Of a DNA stretch of 64,000 nucleotides, positions 18,166 to 26,732 are shown piece by piece. The position numbers were made by a program, and so were the translations under genes. The first letter of the stretch is position 1, and each line of letters starts with the position of its first letter. The notes below the pieces were generated by a model. That model was not told the origin of the DNA. It saw nothing but the letters and a program-made list of their open reading frames with translations, and searched no databases. The DNA is from JAHZKN01 sp965250205 (GTDB lineage Bacteria > Pseudomonadota > Alphaproteobacteria > Rhizobiales > Hyphomicrobiaceae): positions 49,710 through 113,709 of the forward strand of contig CBDFNK010000017.1 in the NCBI GenBank assembly GCA_965250205.1, in the 5' to 3' direction.

Positions 18166-18891
18166 ATGGGGCAGTCTACAATTGATCTCTATTTTTGGCC
18201 GACGCCCAACGGGTTCAAGGCCTCCATTATGTTGGAGGAGTGTGCGCTTGCCTATCGCGTCGTTCTCATTGACATCACAAAGGGTGATCAATTCGCACCT
18301 GAATTTCTGAAGCATTTGCCGAACAACAAAATTCCAGCCATCCATGATCCTGACGGTCCCGACAGCACACCCATTTCGATTTTTGAATCGGGTGCTATTC
18401 TGCAATACCTTGGCCGTAAGACGGGGCAGTTCTATCCGCGAGAAGAGGCCGCCCGGAGTGAGGTTGAGCAATGGTTGTTTTGGCAGATGGCAGGTCTTGG
18501 CCCGATGGCTGGCCAATGCCACCACTTCCGCAACTATGCGACTGAAAAGATTCCCTATGCGATTGATCGCTACGTCAACGAAACCAATCGCCTTTATGGC
18601 GTGTTGGACGACCGACTTGCGGGACGTGACTTTGTGGCGGGCACCTATTCCATTGCAGATATCGCAATTTACCCGTGGACCAAGCTATGGAAAAACCAGG
18701 GACAGGATATTGAAGACTTTCCCAACATCAAACAGTGGATGGCCCGGGTGGCTGAACGGCCAGCGGTAGAACGCGGCATGGCGGTTTCGCGTGATGCCTG
18801 GTCGAGCAGGTCATTGGCTGAAGATAAGCAGGCCAAGTCGGTGTTGTTTGGCCAAACACGGCGCAGCGGTGACAAGAGTGACAAGAACTAA
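18166..18891 (+). CDS. Glutathione S-transferase, YfcG/Ure2p-like
   Basis: A 241-residue two-domain GST. The thioredoxin-like N-domain begins IDLYFWPTPNGFKASIMLEE, followed by NNKIPAIHDPDGPD (cis-Pro) and SIFESGAILQYLGRK (Glu-Ser that bind the glutathione gamma-glutamyl). The C-domain has QWLFWQMAGLGPMAGQ and the N-capping FVAGTYSIADIAIYPW. Relatives have disulphide-bond oxidoreductase activity using glutathione. It stands alone; no regulator is adjacent. The C-terminal 30 residues are Lys/Arg/Ser rich and variable. Confidence 0.9.
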   Translation: MGQSTIDLYFWPTPNGFKASIMLEECALAYRVVLIDITKGDQFAPEFLKHLPNNKIPAIHDPDGPDSTPISIFESGAILQYLGRKTGQFYPREEAARSEVEQWLFWQMAGLGPMAGQCHHFRNYATEKIPYAIDRYVNETNRLYGVLDDRLAGRDFVAGTYSIADIAIYPWTKLWKNQGQDIEDFPNIKQWMARVAERPAVERGMAVSRDAWSSRSLAEDKQAKSVLFGQTRRSGDKSDKN

Positions 18892-19118
18892 TGGGGTGAC
18901 CCGTCACATGCAGCGCGCAGTGCTCTAACCTTTTGTTATCGATCATGTGTCCGGGCGCAACACCGCGCACACTTTTCGCTCGAACATGATCTCGAGCGTC
19001 GAGCACTTAGCTTCACTGTGTACAACAAAAGTCTCGACGTTCTATCTCATGGCTCTATTTCATGATTGGCGATCCACTTATCTGCTCAAAGTCGCGTTCC
19101 AACTTTGCGCAGGTTGAT

Positions 19119-19382
19119 CTAGTCGAATTTGACGAGACGTGAAGGGACAGGTTTGAGACCCGTCGTCCGCTCCAGTGCCATTGCGGACAATGTTTTGTTG
19201 GCAACAGTCGGTGTGTGCAACGTCGCCATATCGCCATCCTCTGGCGCGACATCGGCTGCCGACGCCGGACCACCCAAACCGTTAGACAACAATGTCCAAC
19301 CTGGACCTGATGTGGGCTGCGCGCAGCCCAAAAGTTGGGTTGACAAAACAAACACTGAAAACACAGCAACTGATCGTGTCAT
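19119..19382 (-). CDS. Small predicted lipoprotein
   Basis: An 87-residue protein with signal peptide and lipobox MTRSVAVFSVFVLSTQLLGC (Cys 20). The mature part (AQPTSGPGWTLLSNGLGGPA ...) is Pro/Ala/Ser rich without a domain I recognise. Acceptance rests on the clean lipobox and the lack of a competing frame. Confidence 0.5.
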   Translation of the reverse strand: MTRSVAVFSVFVLSTQLLGCAQPTSGPGWTLLSNGLGGPASAADVAPEDGDMATLHTPTVANKTLSAMALERTTGLKPVPSRLVKFD

Positions 19383-19846
19383 TGGAGTGCCCCCGCTGTT
19401 CCTGGTTATGCGCCTGTTAAGGTCCGTTGGACCCCGTTAAAGCGCGATGCCTTTTGTAGGTTTTTATATGTTTATCCTGAGGCGCATGAACCGAACCTGA
19501 ATGATAAAATTTAGGCAGGTTTTGAGAGGCTTAGGTGCATGCAACTTAAGTTTATGGTTAGGCATGTGTTGCCAAGTAGCTGATGCAATCTTGCGCTTTG
19601 TTTCAATCAAAGACGATTTGCACCAGGTTGGGTTTTTGCGCAACGATTTGTTCAAGTCAGTTGCGCAAGTATTGCAATAAAATATCTGCTCTTTTTACCA
19701 CTTTTCATAACTTAATCTGTATCGTGACGGTCAGGCGTCAGAGAAGCGCAGGCATCGCAAAACTCAGATGTGAAAAAAGAAAATCACTTGGTGTTGCGCG
19801 CCCGATTGTAAAGGCCGCGCTAAAGTTATGGGAAGGTGCATCTAAG
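19383..19846. other. Intergenic region without a supported gene
   Basis: About 460 bases separating divergent genes, with AT-rich stretches (for example around 19670-19720). Open frames that enter it from the Sel1 gene lack conserved sequence upstream of 19847. I see the direct repeat TTGCGCAA near 19635 and 19660 and nothing else. Confidence 0.5.
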
Positions 19847-20116
19847 ATGGCACGTATTGAATTTGCAAACGATCATATCGTTGAAGGCGCTGTTGATGGC
19901 AACAGCGCAGACGCTTTGTTTGAACTCGGCTTGATGTATTCTGTTGGCCGCAATGTTGAGCAGGACTTGGTGCAGGCGCACAAGTGGTTCAACCTGGCCT
20001 GTATGCGTGGCAAGTGCAGCGCCAAAGAGTACCGCACAGAACTCGCCCAAGAGATGTCCAAATCCGACGTCGCTGCCGCCCAACGCATGGCGCGTGAATG
20101 GCTGAAGATGAACTAG
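19847..20116 (+). CDS. Short Sel1-repeat protein
   Basis: An 89-residue protein with one Sel1/TPR-like helical repeat: NSADALFELGLMYSVGRNVEQDLVQAHKWFNLAC, then a second partial one ending in MAREWLKMN. The ATG at 19847 follows GGAAGG at about 12 bases; the frame extends further upstream but without a good start. Such single Sel1 proteins are common in rhizobia and of unknown role. Its TAG stop is at the junction with the IS630 element: bases 20114-20115 are the TA target site. After precise excision the sequence would still read AAC TAG. Confidence 0.75.
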   Translation: MARIEFANDHIVEGAVDGNSADALFELGLMYSVGRNVEQDLVQAHKWFNLACMRGKCSAKEYRTELAQEMSKSDVAAAQRMAREWLKMN

Positions 20117-21168
20117 AGCATCGAGCCTTTAAGTAGAATCGATTAGGGATACCCAAATCAACTAAATTGTGATTCACCGTGTCAGGAGGTGGATCATGCC
20201 CAGACCTTACTCATTGGATTTGCGCAAACGGATTGTCGCTTCACATAAGCAGGGCGTTTCATGTCGGCAGGCCGGAGGCGTTTACGGCGTAAGTGCAAGC
20301 TGCGCCGTGAAGCTCGCGGCACGTGAGCGTCAGACGGGCTTGCTTGAGCCGGATACGCTGGGTCGGCCGCCGGGCAGCGGCAAGCTCGAACCGTATCGCG
20401 ACTTCTTGCTGAAGACCGTCACCGCCCAGCCTGATATCACGATGCCGGAACTGGCAGCATACCTTGAAGAGGTCCATGCGATGATCGTGCATCCCGCCTC
20501 GCTGTCCCGATTTCTGCGCAAGGCGGGTTTTAGTTATAAAAAAAACGCTGATCGCATCAGAACGCCAGCGCAGCGACGTCTCCAGAAAACGTCAGTGCTG
20601 GATCCACGCGCGCCAACCGATCATGCGTGAGATGGCGCATCGGCTTGTGTTCATTGACGAAACATCGACAAACACCAAGCTGACGCGGCTCAGAGGGCGG
20701 GCACCGTGTGGCGTACGTTTGCCGGGTCACGTGCCGTTTGGTCACTGGACCAATCAGACGTTTATTGCCGGGCTCAGAAGTTCTGGTTTGACGGCACCGT
20801 GGATTATTCCCGGCGCAATGGATCGCGACGCTTTCGATATTTATATCGAAACACAGCTCGCACCAACACTGTCGCCCGGCGATGTCGTCATTCTCGATAA
20901 TCTCAAGGTGCACGACTCTGCCAACGCCAAAGCCGCACTTGCCAAACGCGGTGCCTGGTTCTTGTTCCTGCCGGCCTATTCACCCGACCTCAACCCGATC
21001 GAGATGGCGTTTGCAAAACTGAAAGCACACTTGCGCGCAGCCGGGGTCAGAACCTGGGATGCTCTCTGGCGTGCTGTTGGTGATATCTGCGAACTCTTCC
21101 AACCACGCGAGTGTTGGAACTTTTTCAGACACGCTGGATATGTTTCCACTTAAAGGCTCGTTGCTCTA
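20114..21168 (+). mobile_element. Complete IS630-type insertion sequence
   Basis: Bounded by TA on both sides (20114-20115 and 21167-21168), the target duplication expected of the IS630/Tc1 group. Terminal inverted repeats are visible: left GAGCATCGAGCCTTTAAGT and, on the other strand at the right end, GAGCAACGAGCCTTTAAGT, with one mismatch in 19. It holds a single transposase gene in two overlapping frames. The element inserted exactly at the stop codon of the Sel1 gene. Confidence 0.88.
20196..21153 (+). CDS. IS630 family transposase, two frames joined at an A8 tract
   Basis: Frame 1 (20196-20630) gives the N-terminal helix-turn-helix (MPRPYSLDLRKRIV ... SCRQAGGVYGVS) and frame 2 (to 21153) the DDE catalytic core: LVFIDETSTNTKLTRLRG, VVILDNLKVHDS and LPAYSPDLNPIEMAFAKLK with D, D and E. 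After the run of eight A at 20538-20545 the plus-1 frame reads on as KTLIASERQRSDVSRKR, which is the usual IS630 sequence, before the ATG at 20623. So the full enzyme needs a shift of frame at the A8 run, either programmed slippage or a recent one-base gain. AGGAGGTG precedes the start. Confidence 0.82.
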
Positions 21169-21544
21169 GCGCGCGGTTAGCCTGCTTTTGCGTGCATACA
21201 TCGTAGCGTTTTTAGACCCCAGATTAGGTCTTAGCTATCTGCCTTTAGTTTAGCCAAACGCAGGTTGATCTAGCGTTTTTTTTGGCAACAAAGTGGGTCA
21301 ATTGCTGAAGTCTGAAGTACCCTCAGGCCGTGTCCACTTCTGATCGTGAACCGGACTTATCATCTATGTGACGTAAAGATTGACCCGACGCCGTTTCGGA
21401 AATCGGAGATTGATCAGATTTGCTGAGCCGTTTAAGTGCTAATGCAGTTCGCTCGCTGACCTTCTGCTGTCTATCGTGGACCGCCCGCAGTGGTCGCGCG
21501 GCTCAGAGAAATTCGAAAAACCTGATCACAGGAAAGGTGGACCC
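21169..21544. other. Intergenic region without a supported gene
   Basis: About 375 bases after the IS630 element. I find no conserved frame, tRNA or clear terminator. A purine-rich ribosome site for the next gene ends it. Confidence 0.5.
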
Positions 21545-21883
21545 ATGACCGATAAACCGGTGAAACGGGAACTCAAATCTGCACAACAGATGAAAGCCGC
21601 TATCAAAGCCATCATCGTAAAACGCAGCCTTGCGGCCAACCAAAGCCAGTATGACAGGAAAGTGTGTGTCGGCGCCGTCGGCGCAGCGAGCGATGTTTTT
21701 GAACGTGTACCCGTAGAAGGCACGGCGATTGAATATGGTCAGGCCGTGGTCGCAGTTCTCAGCGAACTCCATGACACCTATAACGACTCTGATGGAGAAT
21801 ATACTTCCGGCAGAGCCCCCATCGGCGATGTCTATTACGACGTGTCAGGTCTTCTCAATGACCAAGCATCTTCTAAGACCTGA
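21545..21883 (+). CDS. Hypothetical protein
   Basis: A 112-residue soluble protein from the ATG at 21545 (AGGAAAGGTGG lies upstream; an earlier in-frame start lacks support). It is helical and basic at the N-terminus (KPVKRELKSAQQMKAAIKAI), acidic toward the end (HDTYNDSDGEY). No family recognised, no signal peptide. It stands between the IS630 element and a convergent secreted-protein gene. Confidence 0.5.
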   Translation: MTDKPVKRELKSAQQMKAAIKAIIVKRSLAANQSQYDRKVCVGAVGAASDVFERVPVEGTAIEYGQAVVAVLSELHDTYNDSDGEYTSGRAPIGDVYYDVSGLLNDQASSKT

Positions 21884-21971
21884 ATTTCCGCTTTGGGGTA
21901 TTAAGTGGAAAGGTCAGGACGAGCTGGGATGCGTCCGCTCACAGTGAAAAAGATGACTTCAAAAAGCGCTG

Positions 21972-22721
21972 CTAACAATCAGAAAACAAAGATGTCAGAC
22001 AGGTCCAGGTTTTGCTGGCGGCATTGCCAACGGCTTTGCCAGCTTTACCGATTTTCTCGCCAGTATTCTTCGCAGTTTTGGTGACCACGTTGCCTGCACT
22101 TTTAGCAGTGTCACCAACGGCTTTACCTGCCTTGCCCAAACCCTTTTTGGAATCCTCAAAGGCGCGGCCTGCCATTTCGGCGACCGTTTTGGGCGGGCCT
22201 TTGGGCGCGGCATCGGCGTCGTCTTCAACTGCGTTCAGCGGATCCGGGTCGTCGGCTGTGAAATTTTCTGAAGCTGAATTGCCAATGCCGTCCTGTGTGA
22301 CGGGTTGGAGTGTGGACGGGGGTGGGGGTGTCGTTTTCGCGTCTGTCGCGGCGCCCGGTGCGGGTTGAGGTTGACGTGTTGCGTCTGGGACGTCGACGGC
22401 GGCGTCGCTCTCACTTGCGCCTGGATAGAGAATGGTTGGGATGAGCCCATTACATTTGGCGGCTGCGCGCCGGATGATACTACAGCTATCGTGTCCGCCG
22501 CGTTTGGCAAGTTCAGTGATGCAGGCGAGCTGCCCGCCATTAGCGGCCAGGATCCCGGGACCGTTTTGCGCTTCACACAGATATGAGGCGGCAGGCCCTG
22601 AGCATGTCACGCAATGCTGACCGGCACTGGCTGGCTGGGTGGCGAGGCCAATCAGGCTCGCAATCCCAAACAGACGGGCAAAACGGAACCAAGTGGTGCA
22701 GCGGGTCATGGGCAAACTCAT
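21972..22721 (-). CDS. Secreted protein with Cys-rich head and LEA-like amphipathic tail
   Basis: A 249-residue exported protein. The signal peptide ends LIGLATQPASAG (about residue 34). Residues 36-95 hold six cysteines (HCVTCSGPAASYLCEA, LACITELA, DSCSII, KCNGLIP), likely paired. A Pro/Ala/Asp linker follows, then from about 175 an 11-residue-like periodic tail (KKGLGKAGKAVGDTAKSAG, NTGEKIGKAGKAVGNAASK) as in LEA or apolipoprotein-like helices, ending with CLTSLFSDC. I know similar uncharacterised proteins in rhizobia only by pattern. Function unknown. Confidence 0.7.
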   Translation of the reverse strand: MSLPMTRCTTWFRFARLFGIASLIGLATQPASAGQHCVTCSGPAASYLCEAQNGPGILAANGGQLACITELAKRGGHDSCSIIRRAAAKCNGLIPTILYPGASESDAAVDVPDATRQPQPAPGAATDAKTTPPPPSTLQPVTQDGIGNSASENFTADDPDPLNAVEDDADAAPKGPPKTVAEMAGRAFEDSKKGLGKAGKAVGDTAKSAGNVVTKTAKNTGEKIGKAGKAVGNAASKTWTCLTSLFSDC

Positions 22722-23139
22722 GGCGGTATAATCGCGCTATAGGTGTGTGCAACTCTAGCTGATTATGCCCAGCTTGGTCTAAAAAGCGACTTTTGAGTGC
22801 AGTCCGAGCCTTTCAAGCCTCATTTAGCAGCTCATTTAGCAGCTCTGGCAGCGGCTCGGGCGATGCCCGAAAAGACAGCGCTCGGATGGGTTTGACCTGA
22901 TTTCCAGGTGTTTTTCGGCCCGGCGACAGGCTGGCGCAGGCCCATTTCAAGCCTTGCGCCCGCTCCGAAAGCTCGTTACACACCCGCTATCACACACGCA
23001 GTCTCTACGCTCTTCGGATGAAAAGCCCCGTTTGAGCGCTCCGGTGGATTTCGGTGGGACCTTGTGGACACGGTGTTCGCAGGCCCTAACGAATCCTCAC
23101 CAGGATTGCGGAGGAGAAACCGGAAAAGGACTTTTGCTG
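22722..23139 (+). promoter_or_regulatory. Upstream region and leader of rpsB
   Basis: About 420 bases without a supported gene. It contains the exact tandem repeat CTCATTTAGCAG twice (about 22820-22850) and, 40 bases before the start, the hairpin AATCCT-CACC-AGGATT (23091-23106) followed by GAGGAG and AAAGGA. Ribosomal protein S2 often controls its own operon through the leader; the hairpin next to the ribosome site would fit but is not proof. Confidence 0.4.
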
Positions 23140-24126
23140 ATGGCGCTTCCTGCGTTCAACATGCGTCAGCTTTTGGAAGCTGGCGTTCACTTTGGTCACC
23201 AATCACATCGATGGAATCCAAAGATGGCCCCGTTTATCTACGGTGCCCGTAATAACATCCACATTATCGATCTGACACAAACAACGCCGTTGCTGCATCA
23301 AGCACTGGTGAAAGTGTCTGAAACTGTTGCCGGTGGTGGTCGTGTTCTGTTTGTCGCCACGAAGCGTCAAGCCTCTGAGCCGATCGCGGAAGCGGCAAAG
23401 CGCAGTGCGCAGTATTTCATCAACCACCGTTGGCTTGGTGGCACGTTGACCAACTGGAAAACGATTTCGCAATCGATCCGTCGCCTGCGTCAGCTCGATG
23501 ATATTTTGGCTGATCCACAAGGGCGAACGAAGAAAGAAACTCTCACCGTGCAGCGTGAGCGCGACAAGCTCGACCGTGCGCTGGGTGGCATTAAAGATAT
23601 GGGTGGTGTGCCGGATCTTTTGGTCGTCATCGACACCAACCGTGAAAGTATTGCGATCAAAGAAGCACGCAAGCTTGGCATTCCGATTGTTGCCGTGGTC
23701 GACACCAACTGTGATCCAGACGGCATCGACTTCCCGGTTCCTGGCAACGATGATGCAGGCCGTTCAATCACAATGTTCTGCGACTTGATTGCTGGCGCAG
23801 CGATCGACGGTATTGAAAAGAGTCAATCCACTGCCGGTGTTGATCTTGGTGCCTCTGAAGCGCCACCTGTTGAAGCGGCGGTCGTCACGTTTAAAGGCAT
23901 CGAAGGTCCACGCGGTGAACCAGATGACCTGATGCGCATTACAGGCATTGATGACAAGGTTGCTCAGCAGTTGAACGATGCTGGTGTGTTCCACTATTGG
24001 CAGATTGCAGATTTGGCTGCCGACCAGAAAACAGCACTTGATACCCAGCTCAAGCTAGAAGGCCAGATTGACAGTACAGGCTGGATTGACAGTGCCAAGA
24101 AGCTCGTTGCTGCAACGGCTGTTTAA
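23140..24126 (+). CDS. rpsB: 30S ribosomal protein S2 with C-terminal extension
   Basis: The 328-residue S2 starts MALPAFNMRQLLEAGVHFGH at the ATG at 23140, with AAAGGA upstream; longer upstream frames are not conserved. The S2 core (RWNPKMAPFIYGARNNIHII, NHRWLGGTLTNWKTI, VPIVAVVDTNCDPDGIDFPVPGND-like) ends near residue 235. The extra about 90 residues hold a helix-hairpin-helix-like stretch (LMRITGIDDKVAQQLNDAGV and FHYWQIADL), a feature seen in alphaproteobacterial S2. First gene of the rpsB-tsf unit. Confidence 0.96.
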   Translation: MALPAFNMRQLLEAGVHFGHQSHRWNPKMAPFIYGARNNIHIIDLTQTTPLLHQALVKVSETVAGGGRVLFVATKRQASEPIAEAAKRSAQYFINHRWLGGTLTNWKTISQSIRRLRQLDDILADPQGRTKKETLTVQRERDKLDRALGGIKDMGGVPDLLVVIDTNRESIAIKEARKLGIPIVAVVDTNCDPDGIDFPVPGNDDAGRSITMFCDLIAGAAIDGIEKSQSTAGVDLGASEAPPVEAAVVTFKGIEGPRGEPDDLMRITGIDDKVAQQLNDAGVFHYWQIADLAADQKTALDTQLKLEGQIDSTGWIDSAKKLVAATAV

Positions 24127-24199
24127 GTATTTGGTTTTTTGACTTTGGAATAACGAAGCAGAAGCCAAGCTGGTTTCTGCAGATAGATGGGTATGACCG

Positions 24200-25108
24200 A
24201 TGACAACGATCTCTGCCTCCCTTGTGAAGGAGCTGCGCGAAAAAACCGGCGCGGGTATGATGAATTGCAAGCAGGCGCTGACCGAAACCAAGGGTGATGT
24301 TGAAGCAGCTGTTGATTGGCTGCGCAAAAAGGGCCTCTCGAAGGCGGCCAAAAAATCCGGCCGTGTTGCGGCAGAAGGTTTGATCGGGTTTTCAACCGAT
24401 GGCACCACTGGCGCTATCGTTGAGGTGAACTCTGAAACGGACTTCGTTGCGCGCAACGAAAGCTTTCAAGCCATGGTAGGTGAGGTCGCCAAACTGGCAC
24501 TGAAAGCTGATGGTGATGTGGCCAAATTGGTGGCCGCAGACTATCCTGGTCACTCCGGGTCTGTTGAAGACTATGTGAAGGAAATGATTGGTACCATTGG
24601 CGAGAACATGGCGGTTCGCCGGACAGCAACCGTTTCCGTCGACAAAGGCGTCATTGGCAGCTACGTGCACAACAAAGTCGCCGATGGTCTTGGCAAGATT
24701 GGTGTTCTGGTCGCAGTTGAGGGTGACGGCGACAGTGCCAAGATGCTTAATTTGGCCCGTCAGGTCGCCATGCATGTTGCAGCCGCCAATCCAATTGCGC
24801 TCAACCTTGATGGCGTGCCGAAAGAGGTTCTTGATCGTGAAAGTGCGATCCTTGCTGACAAGAACAAAGGCAAGCCTGAGAACATCATGGAAAAGATTAT
24901 TGCAGGCGGCTTGAAGAGCTATGCCAAAGAGCATTGTTTGCTCGATCAAGCGTTCATTCATGACCCCTCAAAGACGGTGACACAGGCAATCAAAGAAGCA
25001 GGCGATGGTCTTGCTATCAAAGGCTTTGTGCGCTTTGCCCTTGGCGAGGGCATTAAGAAAAAGCAAGATGACTTTGCTGCCGAAGTGGCCGCGGCTGCGG
25101 GTAGCTAG
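24200..25108 (+). CDS. tsf: Elongation factor Ts
   Basis: A 302-residue nucleotide-exchange factor for EF-Tu. The N-terminal UBA-like segment SLVKELREKTGAGMMNCKQAL and the core TDFVARNE (the Thr-Asp-Phe-Val motif that enters EF-Tu) are present. It follows rpsB by 73 bases, as in most bacteria, and ends with a strong terminator, so rpsB-tsf are one transcription unit. Confidence 0.97.
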   Translation: MTTISASLVKELREKTGAGMMNCKQALTETKGDVEAAVDWLRKKGLSKAAKKSGRVAAEGLIGFSTDGTTGAIVEVNSETDFVARNESFQAMVGEVAKLALKADGDVAKLVAADYPGHSGSVEDYVKEMIGTIGENMAVRRTATVSVDKGVIGSYVHNKVADGLGKIGVLVAVEGDGDSAKMLNLARQVAMHVAAANPIALNLDGVPKEVLDRESAILADKNKGKPENIMEKIIAGGLKSYAKEHCLLDQAFIHDPSKTVTQAIKEAGDGLAIKGFVRFALGEGIKKKQDDFAAEVAAAAGS

Positions 25109-25140
25109 GTCAAACTTGGCGAGAATTTTTGACGCTTTAG

Positions 25141-25171
25141 CCGGCCGGGCTCCTGACCGGCCGGTTTTTTT
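25141..25171 (+). terminator. Intrinsic terminator of rpsB-tsf
   Basis: CCGGCCGG, 8-base loop, CCGGCCGG, followed by seven T. Lies 33 bases after the tsf stop. Confidence 0.92.
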
Positions 25172-25245
25172 CGGCTATCACGGAATAATTCGATGCACGG
25201 TGATTCGTGCCCACTGTTTTTGACCCGACTGAGGACAATCATCTG

Positions 25246-25971
25246 ATGTCAAAAAGCTCTGACACTTTGAAAACCAAACGCTTGCTGTTGAAGTTGTCTG
25301 GCGAGGCGCTGATGGGTGACGGTGCCTATGGCATCGATCTAAAAGTTATCGAGCAGCTGGCGGGTGATGTTGCGACCGCTGTAGCGGCTGGTGCTGAAAT
25401 TGCCATCGTACTTGGAGGCGGCAACATTTTCCGCGGCGTTGCCGGTGCGGCTGAGGGTATGGATCGTGCTTCAGCTGACTACATGGGTATGCTGGCAACG
25501 GTGATGAATGCGTTGGCTTTTCAAAGCGGGTTGGAAAAGCAAGCTGTGCCAGCGCGCGTGATGTCTGCCATCCCAATGCCGTCCGTCTGTGAATCCTATG
25601 TCCGTGCCCGTGCGCTGCATCATCTGGATAAGGGCCGCGTCGTCATTTGTACGGCTGGCACTGGCTCACCGTTTTTTACAACAGATACCGCAGCTGCCCT
25701 TCGTGCTGTTGAGCTTGGCTGTGATGCCGTTGCCAAAGCAACCAAGGTGGACGGTGTTTATTCTGCAGACCCCAACAAAGACCCGAAAGCGGAACGTTAC
25801 GATACGCTGAGCTACCGAGATGTGCTGGCCAATGACCTGCAGGTGATGGATGGTGCGGCCATTGCGCTTGCTCGTGACAACAAACTTCCGGTAATTGTGT
25901 TTTCAATCACGGAGCCTGGTAGTTTGCTCAAGGTCCTCAACGGAACTGGGCGAATGACCGTGGTTTCTTGA
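25246..25971 (+). CDS. pyrH: Uridylate kinase (UMP kinase)
   Basis: UMP + ATP to UDP + ADP, with a hexameric amino acid kinase fold regulated by GTP and UTP. RLLLKLSGEALMG, IVLGGGNIFRG and the DGVYSADPNKDPKAERY nucleotide motif are typical. The ATG at 25246 gives 241 residues, the length of the E. coli enzyme, with GAGGA upstream; an in-frame GTG at 25207 would add 13 unsupported residues. It begins the pyrH-frr-uppS-cdsA-dxr series. Confidence 0.96.
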   Translation: MSKSSDTLKTKRLLLKLSGEALMGDGAYGIDLKVIEQLAGDVATAVAAGAEIAIVLGGGNIFRGVAGAAEGMDRASADYMGMLATVMNALAFQSGLEKQAVPARVMSAIPMPSVCESYVRARALHHLDKGRVVICTAGTGSPFFTTDTAAALRAVELGCDAVAKATKVDGVYSADPNKDPKAERYDTLSYRDVLANDLQVMDGAAIALARDNKLPVIVFSITEPGSLLKVLNGTGRMTVVS

Positions 25972-25978
25972 ACAAAAC

Positions 25979-26042
25979 GCACCTAGTGTGAAACACACCT
26001 AGTGTGAAACCCACCTAGTGTGAAACCCACCTCGGGTGAAAA
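25979..26042. repeat. Four tandem 16-bp repeats between pyrH and frr
   Basis: Units of 16 bases: three of form xCACCTAGTGTGAAAC and a fourth diverged one (CCACCTCGGGTGAAAA). They start 8 bases after the pyrH stop and end 80 bases before frr. Each unit contains CACCTAGTGTG, a partial palindrome. Confidence 0.9.
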
Positions 26043-26122
26043 CGCGCCCAAGGGGGCTGATCAAAGAATTTGAGCCAGTTAACCAGTGCTGGCATTGGTG
26101 AACAATTTAGGAGGACTAGGTC

Positions 26123-26683
26123 ATGGCAGCCGCTGCATTTGACCCATTAGAGCTGGAGACGGGTATGATCGCGTCCATTACGGCTTTGAAACGTGAATTT
26201 AGTGGCTTGCGCACGGGTCGTGCGAGCGCTCAGTTACTCGATCCTGTTCAGGTTACGGTTTACGGTTCAAAGATGCCTCTCAATCAAGTGGCCACGGTGT
26301 CAGTTCCAGAATCGAGAACGATCTCCGTGCAAGTCTGGGACAAGTCAAACGTTGGCCCAGTTGAGAAAGGCATTCGCGAAGCAAATCTTGGGCTCAATCC
26401 GGTGATTGATGGCGCGTTGATCAGATTGCCAATCCCAACCCTGACAGCAGACCGGCGTGAAGAGCTTATCAAGTTGGCGCACAAGTATGCTGAGCAGTCC
26501 AAGGTATCGGTACGCAATGTGCGTCGTGATGGCATGGAGCTTCTCAAAAAACTTGATAAAGACGGAATGAGCAAAGACGAACACCACGACAATGCGGCCA
26601 TCGTTCAGGAATTAACTGACAAGTTCATCAAAGAAATTGATGATGTGCTCAAAACAAAAGAAGAAGAAATTCGAACGGTGTGA
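26123..26683 (+). CDS. frr: Ribosome recycling factor
   Basis: A 186-residue tRNA-shaped factor that splits post-termination ribosomes with EF-G. Typical stretches: LKREFSGLRTGRASAQLLDPV, LRKDGRRDG-like VRNVRRDGMELLKKL and DKFIKEIDDVLKTKEEEI. GGAGGA lies 9 bases upstream of the ATG. It follows pyrH as in most bacteria; the repeat array in between is unusual. Confidence 0.97.
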   Translation: MAAAAFDPLELETGMIASITALKREFSGLRTGRASAQLLDPVQVTVYGSKMPLNQVATVSVPESRTISVQVWDKSNVGPVEKGIREANLGLNPVIDGALIRLPIPTLTADRREELIKLAHKYAEQSKVSVRNVRRDGMELLKKLDKDGMSKDEHHDNAAIVQELTDKFIKEIDDVLKTKEEEIRTV

Positions 26684-26732
26684 TGCCCACATCGTGGTGT
26701 CTCAGGTGAGATTTTAGGAAGGTGGCTGTCCC

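Noticed and set aside
19583..19846. Longer start of the Sel1 protein
   Set aside because: The extra 88 residues have no domain; the ATG at 19847 has GGAAGG and starts the conserved part.
20623..21153. Second IS630 frame as a separate gene
   Set aside because: The catalytic core continues from the first frame after the A8 run without loss of homology, so it is one transposase in two frames.
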